Part shown: in pieces, positions 1 through 8,231 of the stretch | Numbering within the stretch: position 1 is the first letter of the stretch | Layout of the letters: the number at the start of each line of letters is the position of its first letter | Assembly (NCBI RefSeq): GCF_004114425.1 | Contig: NZ_RDQF01000001.1 | Span: 186,001-250,000, forward strand | Direction: 5' to 3' | DNA length: 64,000 nucleotides | Origin: Bradyrhizobium vignae | GTDB taxonomy: Bacteria; Pseudomonadota; Alphaproteobacteria; Rhizobiales; Xanthobacteraceae | Program-made: the position numbers and the translations under genes | Notes under the pieces: model-generated | What the model saw: the letters and a program-made list of their open reading frames with translations, nothing else | Told to the model about the DNA's origin: nothing | Databases searched by the model: none

Positions 1-2181
1 TTCCTGGTCGCAACGGCAGGCTTCTCGGCAGCCGTGATCGCGCTGATCCTCTATCTCATCATTCGGCAGATCAACCGGCAGAACCGCGAGGCCAAGGAGC
101 GAATCGAATTGGAGCGGCAGCGGCTGGATACCGCCCTCAACAACATGTCGCAGGGGCTGATCCTGTACGATGCCGCCGGATATATCGTCATTTGCAATCG
201 CCGCTACGCCGATATGTTCGGTCTGTCCCACGACGTCATCAAGCCCGGCTGTCACATTCGCGAGGTGATGTACCATCGCAAGGAGCGCGGCGCATTCGAC
301 GGCAACGTCGCGGAATTTTGCGCGGACGTCATGCGGACCGTCGCCGAAGGTACCGTCTCCACGAGAACTCATCAGCTGGCCAATGGCCGCGCTTTCCACG
401 TCATCAACACCCCTCTCGCGCAGGGCGGATGGGTCGCCACGATCGAAGACATCACCGAGCGCCGCGACCTGGAACAGGAGCGCGATCGCAACCACACCTT
501 CCTGCGCGAGATCATCGATCACATTCCGTCGCAGATCACGGTAAAGGACGCTCAAACGCGGCAATATCTGCTGGTCAATCGCATCGCCGAGGAAGTCTTC
601 AACGAAACGGGCGAGACGATCGTCGGCAAGACCGCCACCGATATTCTCCCGGCACCGGAGGCCGTCATCGTCAAGCGCGATGATGACGCCTTGCTGCAAT
701 CGCCCGATCAGCTGTTGGTCAAGGAACAAAGTTGGCCGAGGCGGACGGGTGGCCAGCGACATACCATCTCGAAGCGTATCGGCATTCGCGACAAGGCGGG
801 CAAGCCGCGTTACATCATCAACGTGATCGAAGACGTCACCGAACGGCGGCGCGATCACGAAAAGATCGCGCATATGGCGCATTACGATGCGCTGACCGAC
901 CTGCCGAACCGGACCCTGTTCCGCGAGCAGATCGAACGCGAGCTGGCGAAAGTCGCCGATGGCTGCCAGTTCGCGCTACTCTACATCGACGTCGACGAAT
1001 TCAAGGGCATCAACGATTCGCTCGGCCATCATGTCGGCGACGAGCTGTTGAAAGCGATCGCGGGCCGTCTCCGCGGCTGCCTCAAGCAGGGCGACCTGAT
1101 CGCGCGGCTCGGCGGCGACGAGTTCGCGGTGATCCAGACCGGGATCGCATCGTCCGCCGACGTACTGTCCTTCGTGACGCGGATCTACCAGGCGATTCGG
1201 CAGCCCTATCATTGTCTCGGCCATCAGCTCTCGACCGACGCCAGCATCGGGATCGCGCTGGCGCCGCAGGACGGCGCCGATCTCGATCAGTTGATCAAGA
1301 ACGCCGATCTCGCGATGTACGGCGCCAAGGCCGAGGGACGCCGCACCCACCGCTTCTTCGAGCCGGCAATGGATGCGAGCGCCAAGGCGCGCCTGAGCAT
1401 GGAGCTGGATCTGCGGCAGGCTCTGGTGAATGGCGGCTTCGAGATTCACTATCAGCCGCTGGTCGACCTGCGCACCAATGAAGTGTCGGGCTGCGAGGCG
1501 CTGCTGCGCTGGCGGCATCCCGAGCGCGGCATGGTGTCGCCAGCGGAGTTCATTCCGATCGCCGAGGACACCGGCCTGATCACCGAGCTCGGCGACTGGG
1601 TGCTGCGCATGGCCTGCAACGAGGCCGCGACCTGGCCGGCGCATGTGCGTGTCGCGGTCAACGTGTCGCCGGTGCAGCTCAAATGCGACACGCTGGCACT
1701 GCGGATTGCGGGCGCGCTCGCCGCGTCCGGGCTGGACCCGCGCCGGCTCGAACTCGAGATCACCGAGGCGGTGCTGATCCGCGACGACGAGGCGGCGCTC
1801 TCGATCCTGCATCAGCTCCGCTCGATCGGCGTGCGCATCGCACTCGACGATTTCGGTACCGGCTATTCCTCGCTGAGCTATCTGAAGCGCTTCCCGTTCG
1901 ACAAGATCAAGATCGACCGCTGCTTCGTCGCCGACATCGCCGAGACGAGCGGCGCGCCCGTGATCGTGCAGGCGGTGGTGAACATCGCGGCCGTCAGCAA
2001 CATGACCACGGTCGCCGAGGGCGTCGAGACCGAAGCACAGCGCGACATGCTGCGCGCGCTCGGCTGCACGCAGATGCAGGGCTATCTGTTCAGCGCGCCG
2101 AAGCCCGCCAGCGAAGTGCGAAGGCTGTTCGGTCCCGGCGATGGCTTGCCCGGGACCTTGCCCGTGGCGGCGGTGGCGTGA
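1..2181 (+). CDS. PAS-PAS-GGDEF-EAL cyclic-di-GMP protein, 5' end outside window
   Basis: Open from the first base, so the true start lies upstream; 726 residues are visible. The first ~23 visible residues form a hydrophobic segment (ATAGFSAAVIALILYLII), so the protein is membrane anchored with a cytoplasmic part. Order: PAS domain (about residues 45-150), second PAS (165-280), GGDEF domain with an intact GGDEF motif near nt 1111, then an EAL domain with CEALLRW near nt 1492. Such proteins make and/or degrade cyclic-di-GMP. The position of the inhibitory RxxD site reads KQGD, so product inhibition may be absent. The stop overlaps the next ATG by one base, so the two genes are probably co-translated. 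Net activity cannot be told from sequence. Confidence 0.93.
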   Translation, partial: FLVATAGFSAAVIALILYLIIRQINRQNREAKERIELERQRLDTALNNMSQGLILYDAAGYIVICNRRYADMFGLSHDVIKPGCHIREVMYHRKERGAFDGNVAEFCADVMRTVAEGTVSTRTHQLANGRAFHVINTPLAQGGWVATIEDITERRDLEQERDRNHTFLREIIDHIPSQITVKDAQTRQYLLVNRIAEEVFNETGETIVGKTATDILPAPEAVIVKRDDDALLQSPDQLLVKEQSWPRRTGGQRHTISKRIGIRDKAGKPRYIINVIEDVTERRRDHEKIAHMAHYDALTDLPNRTLFREQIERELAKVADGCQFALLYIDVDEFKGINDSLGHHVGDELLKAIAGRLRGCLKQGDLIARLGGDEFAVIQTGIASSADVLSFVTRIYQAIRQPYHCLGHQLSTDASIGIALAPQDGADLDQLIKNADLAMYGAKAEGRRTHRFFEPAMDASAKARLSMELDLRQALVNGGFEIHYQPLVDLRTNEVSGCEALLRWRHPERGMVSPAEFIPIAEDTGLITELGDWVLRMACNEAATWPAHVRVAVNVSPVQLKCDTLALRIAGALAASGLDPRRLELEITEAVLIRDDEAALSILHQLRSIGVRIALDDFGTGYSSLSYLKRFPFDKIKIDRCFVADIAETSGAPVIVQAVVNIAAVSNMTTVAEGVETEAQRDMLRALGCTQMQGYLFSAPKPASEVRRLFGPGDGLPGTLPVAAVA

Positions 2182-3230
2182 TGGCGAAGCCGCGCAAAAA
2201 CGTCGATCTCGCGGATTCCTACGCGGTGCGGCTGATGCAGCACCTGGTGGTGCCGACCTTCGTGATCGATCCGAAGCGCCGTGTCGTGATCTGGAACAGG
2301 GCCTGCGAGCGGCTGACCGGCGTCGACGCTTCCGAGGTGATCGGCACCAATAGGCACTGGCAGGCCTTCTACGAAACCAGGCGGCCATGCCTTGCCGACC
2401 TCGTCGCGCTCGACCGTCCCGAACAGCTGCCGGAGTACTATTCGGAATATGCCGCGCGCGGCCACAACGGCCTCGGCTTTTCCGCAGAGAACTGGTGCGT
2501 GATGCCGAAGCTCGGCAACCAGCTCTATCTCGCCATCGACGCCGGCCCGATTCACGACGAGGCCGGCAACCTGATCGCGGTGGTGGAGACGCTGCGCGAT
2601 CTCACCGACCAGAAGCGCGCCGAGATGTCGCTGAAGGAGCTCGCCACCAAGGACGGGCTGACCGGCCTGTCGAACCGCCGCGCCTTCGACCAGATGCTGA
2701 TGAGCGAGTGGGCCCGCGCCCAGCGCACGCAGAAGCCGCTGGCGCTGCTGTTCGTCGACGTCGACCATTTCAAGCTGTTCAACGACCGCCACGGCCACCA
2801 GAGCGGCGACGAGTGCCTTCGCGCGGTCGCAGCTGTCGTCAACCGGCATGCCGTGCGCCCCCTCGACCTCGCCAGCCGCTATGGCGGCGAGGAGTTCGCG
2901 CTGATCCTGCCGGACATGGACTGCGACGCCGCCTGCACCGTGGCCGAGGAGATCCGCAGCGCCGTCATGGCCTTGCAGATCGCCCATGGCGCCACGGGCG
3001 CCGGCGACCACGTCAGCCTCAGCGTCGGCGTGGCAAGCCTGATTCCCGGTGGCGCGGGTGGCGGCCCCGACCGGCTGCTGGGCGCGGCCGACGAGGCGCT
3101 CTATGTCGCCAAACGGCTCGGCCGCAACCGCGTCATCTGTGCCGAAAGGGTGCTTGCCGAATTCGCGCGAGCCGATCGCGGCTCGCACCGACTTCCAGCC
3201 GTCGCAAGTCGCCGGTCGCGCCGGTGCTGA
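2181..3230 (+). CDS. PAS-GGDEF diguanylate cyclase
   Basis: A 349-residue soluble protein. The start is the ATG that overlaps the stop of the upstream gene (TGATG); the longer open frame upstream is a shadow of that gene. A PAS domain covers about residues 20-140 (PTFVIDPKRRVVIWNRACE) and a GGDEF domain about 175-335, with GGEEF at residue ~234. An RxxD inhibitory site (RPLD) lies just before it, so it looks like an active, feedback-inhibited diguanylate cyclase. The pairing with a GGDEF-EAL gene suggests joint control of cyclic-di-GMP. The input signal is unknown. Confidence 0.93.
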   Translation: MAKPRKNVDLADSYAVRLMQHLVVPTFVIDPKRRVVIWNRACERLTGVDASEVIGTNRHWQAFYETRRPCLADLVALDRPEQLPEYYSEYAARGHNGLGFSAENWCVMPKLGNQLYLAIDAGPIHDEAGNLIAVVETLRDLTDQKRAEMSLKELATKDGLTGLSNRRAFDQMLMSEWARAQRTQKPLALLFVDVDHFKLFNDRHGHQSGDECLRAVAAVVNRHAVRPLDLASRYGGEEFALILPDMDCDAACTVAEEIRSAVMALQIAHGATGAGDHVSLSVGVASLIPGGAGGGPDRLLGAADEALYVAKRLGRNRVICAERVLAEFARADRGSHRLPAVASRRSRRC

Positions 3231-3278
3231 AGTTCAGCCCATTGAAGGTTCTATTGCGTTCGGGTTCGCCAACGGGTG

Positions 3279-3298
3279 ATGTTGCGCCGAAGCAACAT
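3279..3298 (+). terminator. possible intrinsic terminator after the GGDEF gene
   Basis: ATGTTGC, a 6-base loop and GCAACAT form a 7-bp stem. A T-rich run (gattttcttc) follows. The stem is short and not GC-rich, so this is tentative. Confidence 0.35.
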
Positions 3299-3457
3299 GC
3301 AGATTTTCTTCACGAGAAGTCGCAATTTCTCGGGCGCTCATTTGAATATAGATAAGTCATTGCCTGGAGCTGTATTCGCTTTGATGTTTCCCTGCCCATT
3401 GCCCAGTGCCCTCGCCTGCTCGGCCGCCCCCGGCTCAGCCATCGAGACCAGCCGCTG

Positions 3458-4720
3458 ATGTCCAAGGAAGCTGGTTCGTTTCGCGGACGTGTCCACCGCG
3501 GAACGCAGCAAATTGGTGGCACCTGCATCGAACTCGAGGCCGCGGGCGAGAGAATCCTGCTCGACCTTGGACTTCCGCTCGACGCCGACGGCGCGTCCGA
3601 CGATCTTCTCCCGTCCGTGGCCGGGCTTCGCGGCGACGATCCGACCCTGCGTGCGATCGTCCTGTCGCACGGACACGGCGACCATTGGGGTTTGCTCCCC
3701 CTGTGCAGCCCCAATGTCCCCCTGGCCATGGGCGCTGCAACCGCTCGCATCATGCGCGCGGCAGCTCCTTTCGTGCCCAACGGCTTCGTGCCAGGCGTTT
3801 CATTCGAGCTGGCCGATCGCAAGACTTTGCAGATCGGCCCCTTCAGCATCACGCCCTATCTGGTCGATCATTCGGCCTATGATGCCTATGCGCTGCTGAT
3901 CCACGCCGCCGGCCGGCGTCTGTTCTATAGCGGCGACATCCGCGCGCATGGTCGCAAGAGCGGCCTGTTCGAGCGATTGGTGAGCGATCCGCCCCGCGGC
4001 GTCGATACGATGCTGATGGAGGGATCGAGCCTCGGCCGTCTTGACGAACGGACACAATTTCCGACGGAAGACGCCATCGAAGCGAGATTGACCGAGAGCC
4101 TCAGGCCGCCGGGCTTCGTCATCATCTCCGCCTCGGCGCAGAACATCGATCGCATCGTCAGCCTCTATCGCGCCTGCAAGCGCAGCGACCGGACGCTGCT
4201 GCTGGACCTCTACGCGATGGAGATATTGCGGGCCACCGGCAACGAGCGCCTGCCGAGCGTCGGCTGGCCCAACCTGTCGGTCTACGTGCCGGAATATCAG
4301 CGGCGACAGATCGCACGGAACAGGCGCTTCGACCTGCTCGAGCCGTACAAATCCGCGCGAATCTACCGCGAGCGCATCACCGAGATCGCCGATCGCACAG
4401 TGATGTTGTTTCGCCCGGCAATGGCCCCCGACGTGGAGACCGCAAATCTCTGGGCCGGCGCCAGGGCGATCTGGTCACAATGGGACGGATACCTGAAGGA
4501 TGGTCCTGGAGCCAGGCTGAAGGCGGATCTCGCAACACGCGGCGTACCCATTGAGATCATCCATACCTCGGGCCACGCCAGCATCCTGGATCTCAAGCGG
4601 CTCTCGAGCGCAATACGACCGGACAAGCTGGTGCCCGTTCACACATTCGAAGGCGACAGCTTTTTCAAATATTTTGACAACGTCACGCGACGCAGCGATG
4701 GCGAATGGTGGGAGGTATGA
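3458..4720 (+). CDS. metallo-beta-lactamase fold hydrolase, RNase J-like
   Basis: 420 residues. Residues 1-200 carry the metallo-beta-lactamase fold: GGTCIELE strand, LLDLGLPL, then the zinc motif SHGHGDHWG near residue 70 (HxHxDH) and a later VDHSAYD. The C-terminal part has IHTSGHAS and VPVHTFEGDS, which resemble the end of the beta-CASP/RNase J group, so RNA or DNA cleavage is the best guess. It is the first gene of a three-gene cassette; the next ATG begins one base after its stop. Not the housekeeping RNase J by length (about 550 residues is usual). Substrate unknown. Confidence 0.85.
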   Translation: MSKEAGSFRGRVHRGTQQIGGTCIELEAAGERILLDLGLPLDADGASDDLLPSVAGLRGDDPTLRAIVLSHGHGDHWGLLPLCSPNVPLAMGAATARIMRAAAPFVPNGFVPGVSFELADRKTLQIGPFSITPYLVDHSAYDAYALLIHAAGRRLFYSGDIRAHGRKSGLFERLVSDPPRGVDTMLMEGSSLGRLDERTQFPTEDAIEARLTESLRPPGFVIISASAQNIDRIVSLYRACKRSDRTLLLDLYAMEILRATGNERLPSVGWPNLSVYVPEYQRRQIARNRRFDLLEPYKSARIYRERITEIADRTVMLFRPAMAPDVETANLWAGARAIWSQWDGYLKDGPGARLKADLATRGVPIEIIHTSGHASILDLKRLSSAIRPDKLVPVHTFEGDSFFKYFDNVTRRSDGEWWEV

Positions 4721-4721
4721 A

Positions 4722-5633
4722 ATGAGCTTCAGACGCGGAATCCGGCAAGACGACTTTCGCAAGGCACTCGAGGCACTTGCTCGGCAGGATGGCTGGTGGA
4801 GGGACGTTCTCGCCGATCCCTCTCTCATCATCGGCGTTCGGAACGAGTACCTGAACGTCTATTGGCAGGGACAATCCATCTTCAAGGTGTCGTTCAAGGG
4901 CGGGAAGGTGACCACCACGACGCACGAAAAGTATCTCCTGAATCCGGACTTGAAGGATCAGATCTCGCTTTTCGACGGCAAGTTCGCCTTTGGCGAGGCC
5001 GAGCAAAGAATGCTGACGCGCGAATATGAGGGCGCAAAGACCCTGGAGAAGCTCAAAAGGGCTGCATCGCTCTACTCCGGACGAGAGAAGGAAGGCGTTC
5101 ACGAGATCGCGACATCCAATCGCTCCGTCGTCGACGTCGAGATCGCGATCAACGCATCCGGCGCCCCCGGCGTTGGGCGGAGTCTCCCGCGCATGGACCT
5201 TGCGAATTTCGAGACGACGGCGAGCGGAATAGATCTGGTGTTCTGGGAGGCCAAGACGTTCAGCAATCCCGAACTGGAGAACGGCAAGATTTTCCACCAG
5301 ATCAAGGACTATAGGGCGGTGATCGACCTTCACAAGACGGAGATCGATGATAGCTATCGATGGGTTGCGAAGAATCTGACCGAGATGGCGGAATGGAGCA
5401 ACGGGCACCGTAGTGTGGCTGAGGCGGTCGGCGCGGTTGCGAAGGGAGAGAAGATCAACGTGAGCAACGCCAATATCGGGCTGCTCGTCTATGATTTCAC
5501 CGCGGACCAGCGTGATCGCAAGGACAAGGACGGCAAGACGCTGAACGACAGGGTGATTGAATCGCTCGCGGATCTGGGCGTGGGCCCAAAGCGCATCAGG
5601 TTCAAGGGCACGACCAAGGATCTCTACATCTGA
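4722..5633 (+). CDS. uncharacterised protein with a PD-(D/E)XK-like core
   Basis: 303 residues, no signal peptide or membrane segment. I do not recognise a named family. Around residues 160-190 the sequence RMDLANFE...GIDLVFWEAKTFSN matches the D...ExK pattern of PD-(D/E)XK nucleases, with hydrophobic strands before each acidic residue and a helix-like IFHQIKDYRAVI after it. The start is an ATG one base after the stop of the metallo-beta-lactamase gene, with GGAGG just upstream, so the two are translationally coupled. Being paired with a second predicted nuclease suggests a nucleic-acid role, possibly defence or RNA turnover; that is inference. Confidence 0.75.
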   Translation: MSFRRGIRQDDFRKALEALARQDGWWRDVLADPSLIIGVRNEYLNVYWQGQSIFKVSFKGGKVTTTTHEKYLLNPDLKDQISLFDGKFAFGEAEQRMLTREYEGAKTLEKLKRAASLYSGREKEGVHEIATSNRSVVDVEIAINASGAPGVGRSLPRMDLANFETTASGIDLVFWEAKTFSNPELENGKIFHQIKDYRAVIDLHKTEIDDSYRWVAKNLTEMAEWSNGHRSVAEAVGAVAKGEKINVSNANIGLLVYDFTADQRDRKDKDGKTLNDRVIESLADLGVGPKRIRFKGTTKDLYI

Positions 5634-5658
5634 GTTGGTAAGAGGGAGAAATCCTGCT

Positions 5659-6378
5659 TTGCCACTTCCCGAGCACGAACTGCTGACCTTCGCCATCGGC
5701 GACATCCACGGCTGCTTCGAAAAGCTGATGTCGCTTCTCGTCGTGTGCGATGAGATTCGCGGCCATCGGAGCGCCCAGTTTGTCTTTGTCGGAGACTACA
5801 TCGACAGGGGGCCCCAGAGTCGCGAGGTCATGAATGTGCTCGTGGGCAGCAAGGGGCAGCAGGACCGATCCTTCGTCTGTCTCCGGGGCAACCATGAGGA
5901 AATGCTGCTTCGCGCGGCCGAGATAGAGCGCACCGACCGGGATCTCATGAACTGGTGGGGGAACGGCGGCGAACAGACGCTCGACAGCTACGGAATCGAT
6001 GATCCGGCCGATTTCCCGAGCGAGCATCTCGACTGGATACGCGCGCTTCCGCTCATGAAGATCGAGCATGGACGACTTTTCGTCCACGCAGGAATACGGC
6101 CGGGCGTACCGCTGGCGTCGCAATCCGACCAAGATTTGCTCTGGATCCGGGAACCCTTCTTGTCGTCCGATCTCGACCACGAGTTGTTCATCGTCCATGG
6201 CCATACGCCGATCCGGTCCTGGACACCTGATCTGCGAGCGAACCGGCTGAACCTGGATACCGGCGCCTGCTTTGGCGGCCCGCTCACGGCGGCCGTGTTC
6301 GTCGCCTCGAAGGCGCGGCCGTTGATGTTTGTGAACGATTCCGGCGAGATCTCGCGACCGGCCGCCCTCCTGGATTGA
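5659..6378 (+). CDS. PP2A-like metallophosphatase (serine/threonine type)
   Basis: 239 residues starting at a TTG; GAGGGAGA lies about 10 bases upstream and no ATG fits. The motifs of the PPP phosphatase superfamily are complete and in order: GDIHGC near residue 15, GDYIDRGP near 45, RGNHE near 75, then FVHAGIRPG and VHGHTP. These bind two metal ions. Bacterial members dephosphorylate proteins or cleave dinucleoside polyphosphates (ApaH/PrpE-like). It is third in the cassette, 25 bases after the PD-(D/E)XK-like gene, and ends about 100 bases before tRNA-Arg. Confidence 0.88.
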   Translation: MPLPEHELLTFAIGDIHGCFEKLMSLLVVCDEIRGHRSAQFVFVGDYIDRGPQSREVMNVLVGSKGQQDRSFVCLRGNHEEMLLRAAEIERTDRDLMNWWGNGGEQTLDSYGIDDPADFPSEHLDWIRALPLMKIEHGRLFVHAGIRPGVPLASQSDQDLLWIREPFLSSDLDHELFIVHGHTPIRSWTPDLRANRLNLDTGACFGGPLTAAVFVASKARPLMFVNDSGEISRPAALLD

Positions 6379-6476
6379 AAAGCGATGCGCAGGACCGGGA
6401 ATCGGGCGATACCGGGCGTCTGGGCGCGGGCGGAGGTTGCCGACCCCGCGGCAATCGGCTAAATGAACCTCGACTA

Positions 6477-6553
6477 GCACCCGTAGCTCAGCTGGATAGA
6501 GCGTTGCCCTCCGAAGGCAAAGGTCACACGTTCGAATCGTGTCGGGTGCGCCA
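6477..6553 (+). tRNA. tRNA-Arg (anticodon CCG)
   Basis: 77 nt. The acceptor arms GCACCCG and CGGGTGC pair fully, with discriminator G and a genome-encoded CCA. The D arm is GCTC-AGCTGGATA-GAGC. The anticodon stem TTGCC/GGCAA closes the loop CTCCGAA, giving anticodon CCG. The T arm is ACACG-TTCGAAT-CGTGT. It reads Arg codon CGG. Its last 13 bases recur at 8193-8205, which suggests the gene was used as an integration site. Confidence 0.97.
6541..6553 (+). repeat. 13-bp direct repeat, left copy (tRNA 3' end)
   Basis: GTCGGGTGCGCCA forms the 3' end of tRNA-Arg including CCA, and is repeated exactly at 8193-8205. Candidate attachment-site core of a lost integrative element. Confidence 0.5.
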
Positions 6554-6969
6554 ATCGCTAAGCGGTTATACCCAATCAAGCCGCCTTCTGACCAGTGCAC
6601 GATAGCTCGTCCCGCCTTGTCGGGGTCCCCGACGCTCCAGACTTCGTCCGCGGTTCGATGCCACTGTGCTGTTAGCGCGACATCGATGTTCGCCAGCACA
6701 CAAGATCCTTGGCGAAGAGCCAGCCTTCGGCGTGCCAGGCGAAGGGCTCCTTTCACAATTGCGTCCATCCCGTGTTCGCGGAGCCAGTGACGATGGCGCC
6801 AATCATCGTCAGCTGAATAATCCATTTCGGCCTGAGCCAGGCGCAGCGCTTCCTGCAGCTCTGCAGCCGATATCCCGCGATCCGCCTGTCTCTCGAATTT
6901 GTTAATCGCCTCTACGACGAGAGCCAGCCGACGGATGAGGTAGACCGCTTCGGTATCGTTACCCGCCAT
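6554..6969 (-). pseudogene. truncated hypothetical gene reading into the tRNA
   Basis: From an ATG at 6969 the frame gives a protein-like sequence (AVYLIRRLALVVEAINKFE, ISAAELQEALRLAQAEMDY, WLREHGMDAIVKGALRL). It never meets its own stop: the frame runs on through the antisense strand of tRNA-Arg and beyond. I read it as a gene cut at the island edge. The start overlaps the upstream small gene by 11 bases, an operon-like arrangement. No family recognised. Confidence 0.45.
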
Positions 6970-7126
6970 TGTACGCAGCAGAGCGGCGGCGAATTGTGAT
7001 AGCGCGGTGCGCCTCGTCCTTGGCCCATTCGATTTGTCGATCGGCCCGAGCATTCGGGTTGTCGCTAACGACCCTCAGCTTAGGAGGCTTCTCGTCGTCT
7101 TCCCCGTCATTGTCGCGGCCCGCCAT
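6959..7126 (-). CDS. small hypothetical protein (55 aa)
   Basis: An acidic N-terminus (RDNDGEDDEKPPKLRVV) is followed by an Arg/Ala-rich helix. Its start overlaps the end of the gene upstream by 20 bases and its end overlaps the start of the next by 11, which supports a coupled run of small minus-strand genes inside the island remnant. No function can be assigned. It may be decayed. Confidence 0.4.
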   Translation of the reverse strand: MAGRDNDGEDDEKPPKLRVVSDNPNARADRQIEWAKDEAHRAITIRRRSAAYNGG

Positions 7127-7337
7127 TCTTAGACCCAATGCACCTTGAAGCGTGGAATGGGCCATGCGTCATCACCAGACCCTCCATAGGATCAGGCCAA
7201 GAAGCACAGTTTGCAGGACGAGCCTCGGATTCGATCTCATCAAGGTTCTCGCATACGTACCGACGGAAGTTCTCCTCACTTTGGAGCACCGCATATTGAT
7301 CGTTGAAGGACCAGCGCAGGAAATTCGATCGTGTCAT
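7107..7337 (-). CDS. small hypothetical protein (76 aa)
   Basis: Starts at an ATG with a weak GAAG ribosome site. It contains LRWSFNDQYAVLQSEENFRR and YVCENLDEIESEARP, helix-like and with normal amino-acid composition, unlike the shadow frames nearby. First of three overlapping minus-strand small genes. No family recognised. Confidence 0.38.
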   Translation of the reverse strand: MTRSNFLRWSFNDQYAVLQSEENFRRYVCENLDEIESEARPANCASWPDPMEGLVMTHGPFHASRCIGSKNGGPRQ

Positions 7338-7404
7338 AGCTTCAAAACCGTAGATGTGAGACGCTCCTGGTCCTCCACAGACCCTGGCCAAGACCCAGGA
7401 GTCG

Positions 7405-7839
7405 CTAGTCATCGTCGCCCTGAATAGACAGGCCCTTGCCATATGGGTTCGTCGGACTGTCCGCCGAATACGGATTTCCGGCTCCGTATGGATTGTTGAT
7501 GCTGTCCGGTGAGTAGCGGCTGCCGTATCGGCCGTTAGGGTTTGAAACGGAGTCCGGGTCGTAAGGATTGCTGCTCAGGCGTCCTCGATAATTCCCATCG
7601 GAATCGTATAGCTTTGGAGCGTTCGTAGCATACGGGTTGGTTGCCGAGTCGTTGCTGTACTGGCTGCCATAGCGCCCGTAGGGATTGTTGATGCTGTTTT
7701 GACCATACGGGCTTCCAGCACCGTACGGATTACCTGTCGAGTTAGGAGCGTACGGATTGGCGGAGTAATTCCCCAGTTGTTGGGCGCTTGCGTCTGAAAT
7801 AGCCAAAGCCACCAAGCAGGCAAGTATCCATTTGACCAT
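7405..7839 (-). CDS. secreted NPYG-repeat protein
   Basis: 144 residues from an ATG preceded by GAGAGGAA. Residues 1-20 are a signal peptide (VKWILACLVALAISDASAQ). The mature part is a chain of degenerate repeats of roughly 10-14 residues with the core NPYG or NPYA (NSINNPYGRYGSQYS, DSVSNPNGRYGSRYS), rich in Asn, Pro, Tyr, Gly and Ser and with almost no hydrophobic residues, so it is probably disordered in the periplasm or outside the cell. I know similar proteins from other Bradyrhizobium genomes, all without assigned function. It lies inside the island remnant yet appears intact. Confidence 0.8.
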   Translation of the reverse strand: MVKWILACLVALAISDASAQQLGNYSANPYAPNSTGNPYGAGSPYGQNSINNPYGRYGSQYSNDSATNPYATNAPKLYDSDGNYRGRLSSNPYDPDSVSNPNGRYGSRYSPDSINNPYGAGNPYSADSPTNPYGKGLSIQGDDD

Positions 7840-7921
7840 TTCCTCTCCCCTGGTTGAGTCTGCACTTTCATACAACCATGGGCAGGATTGTCTGTCCATT
7901 GCTTGAATAATGGTTTGACAC

Positions 7922-8103
7922 ATGAGCAAATTACCCGTCCGAGAGCCGCCGGCGCAGAAGAAATCACCAGCCCTCCAGTTCGTACAAGATTGGCTTCCAA
8001 TTGCTGCGGTTTTGGTCGGAGCTCTGTGGACGCTCTACGACTACTCGACCAAGAGGTTGGAGGCGGAAAAAGCGGCAGAGGCAACCCGGAGGATTGAGGC
8101 CCG
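7922..8103 (+). pseudogene. truncated small membrane protein gene
   Basis: The frame starts MSKLPVREPPAQKK and has one membrane segment (WLPIAAVLVGALWTLYDY), then a charged helix (STKRLEAEKAAEATRR). Near nt 8100 it runs into DNA that is clearly minus-strand ATPase coding sequence and then stops at 8143. I read this as a gene whose 3' end was replaced at a recombination joint. It is divergent from the NPYG-repeat gene. Confidence 0.5.
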
Positions 8104-8192
8104 TCGCTGCCGCCCATGTATGCCGAGATCGGATCGACGATGATCAGCCTGACATTGCCGATTTTCCTCGCCATCTCTTCCAAGAGATCGAC
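8104..8192 (-). pseudogene. fragment of a RepA/AAA_25-type ATPase gene
   Basis: Minus-strand translation gives DVDLLEEMARKIGNVRL then IIVDPISAYMGG. This matches the Walker B region of RecA-like AAA_25 ATPases found with phage and plasmid primases (the IDPISAYMG signature). Both sides are missing: one end abuts the truncated membrane gene, the other the 13-bp direct repeat at 8193. It is a relic of a mobile element replication gene. Confidence 0.55.
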
Positions 8193-8205
8193 GTCGGGTG
8201 CGCCA
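8193..8205 (+). repeat. 13-bp direct repeat, right copy
   Basis: Exact copy of the last 13 bases of tRNA-Arg, 1.65 kb downstream and in the same orientation. Candidate right attachment site of the decayed island. Confidence 0.5.
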
Positions 8206-8231
8206 GCTTGCAGCCGCTTTCATGCCGGCTT

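Noticed and set aside
5602..7053. 483-codon minus-strand frame across the tRNA
   Set aside because: It includes the well-known false peptide GAPDTIRTCDLCLRR made by reading a tRNA-Arg backwards, and then the antisense of the phosphatase gene. Only the part from 6969 to the tRNA edge looks protein-like.
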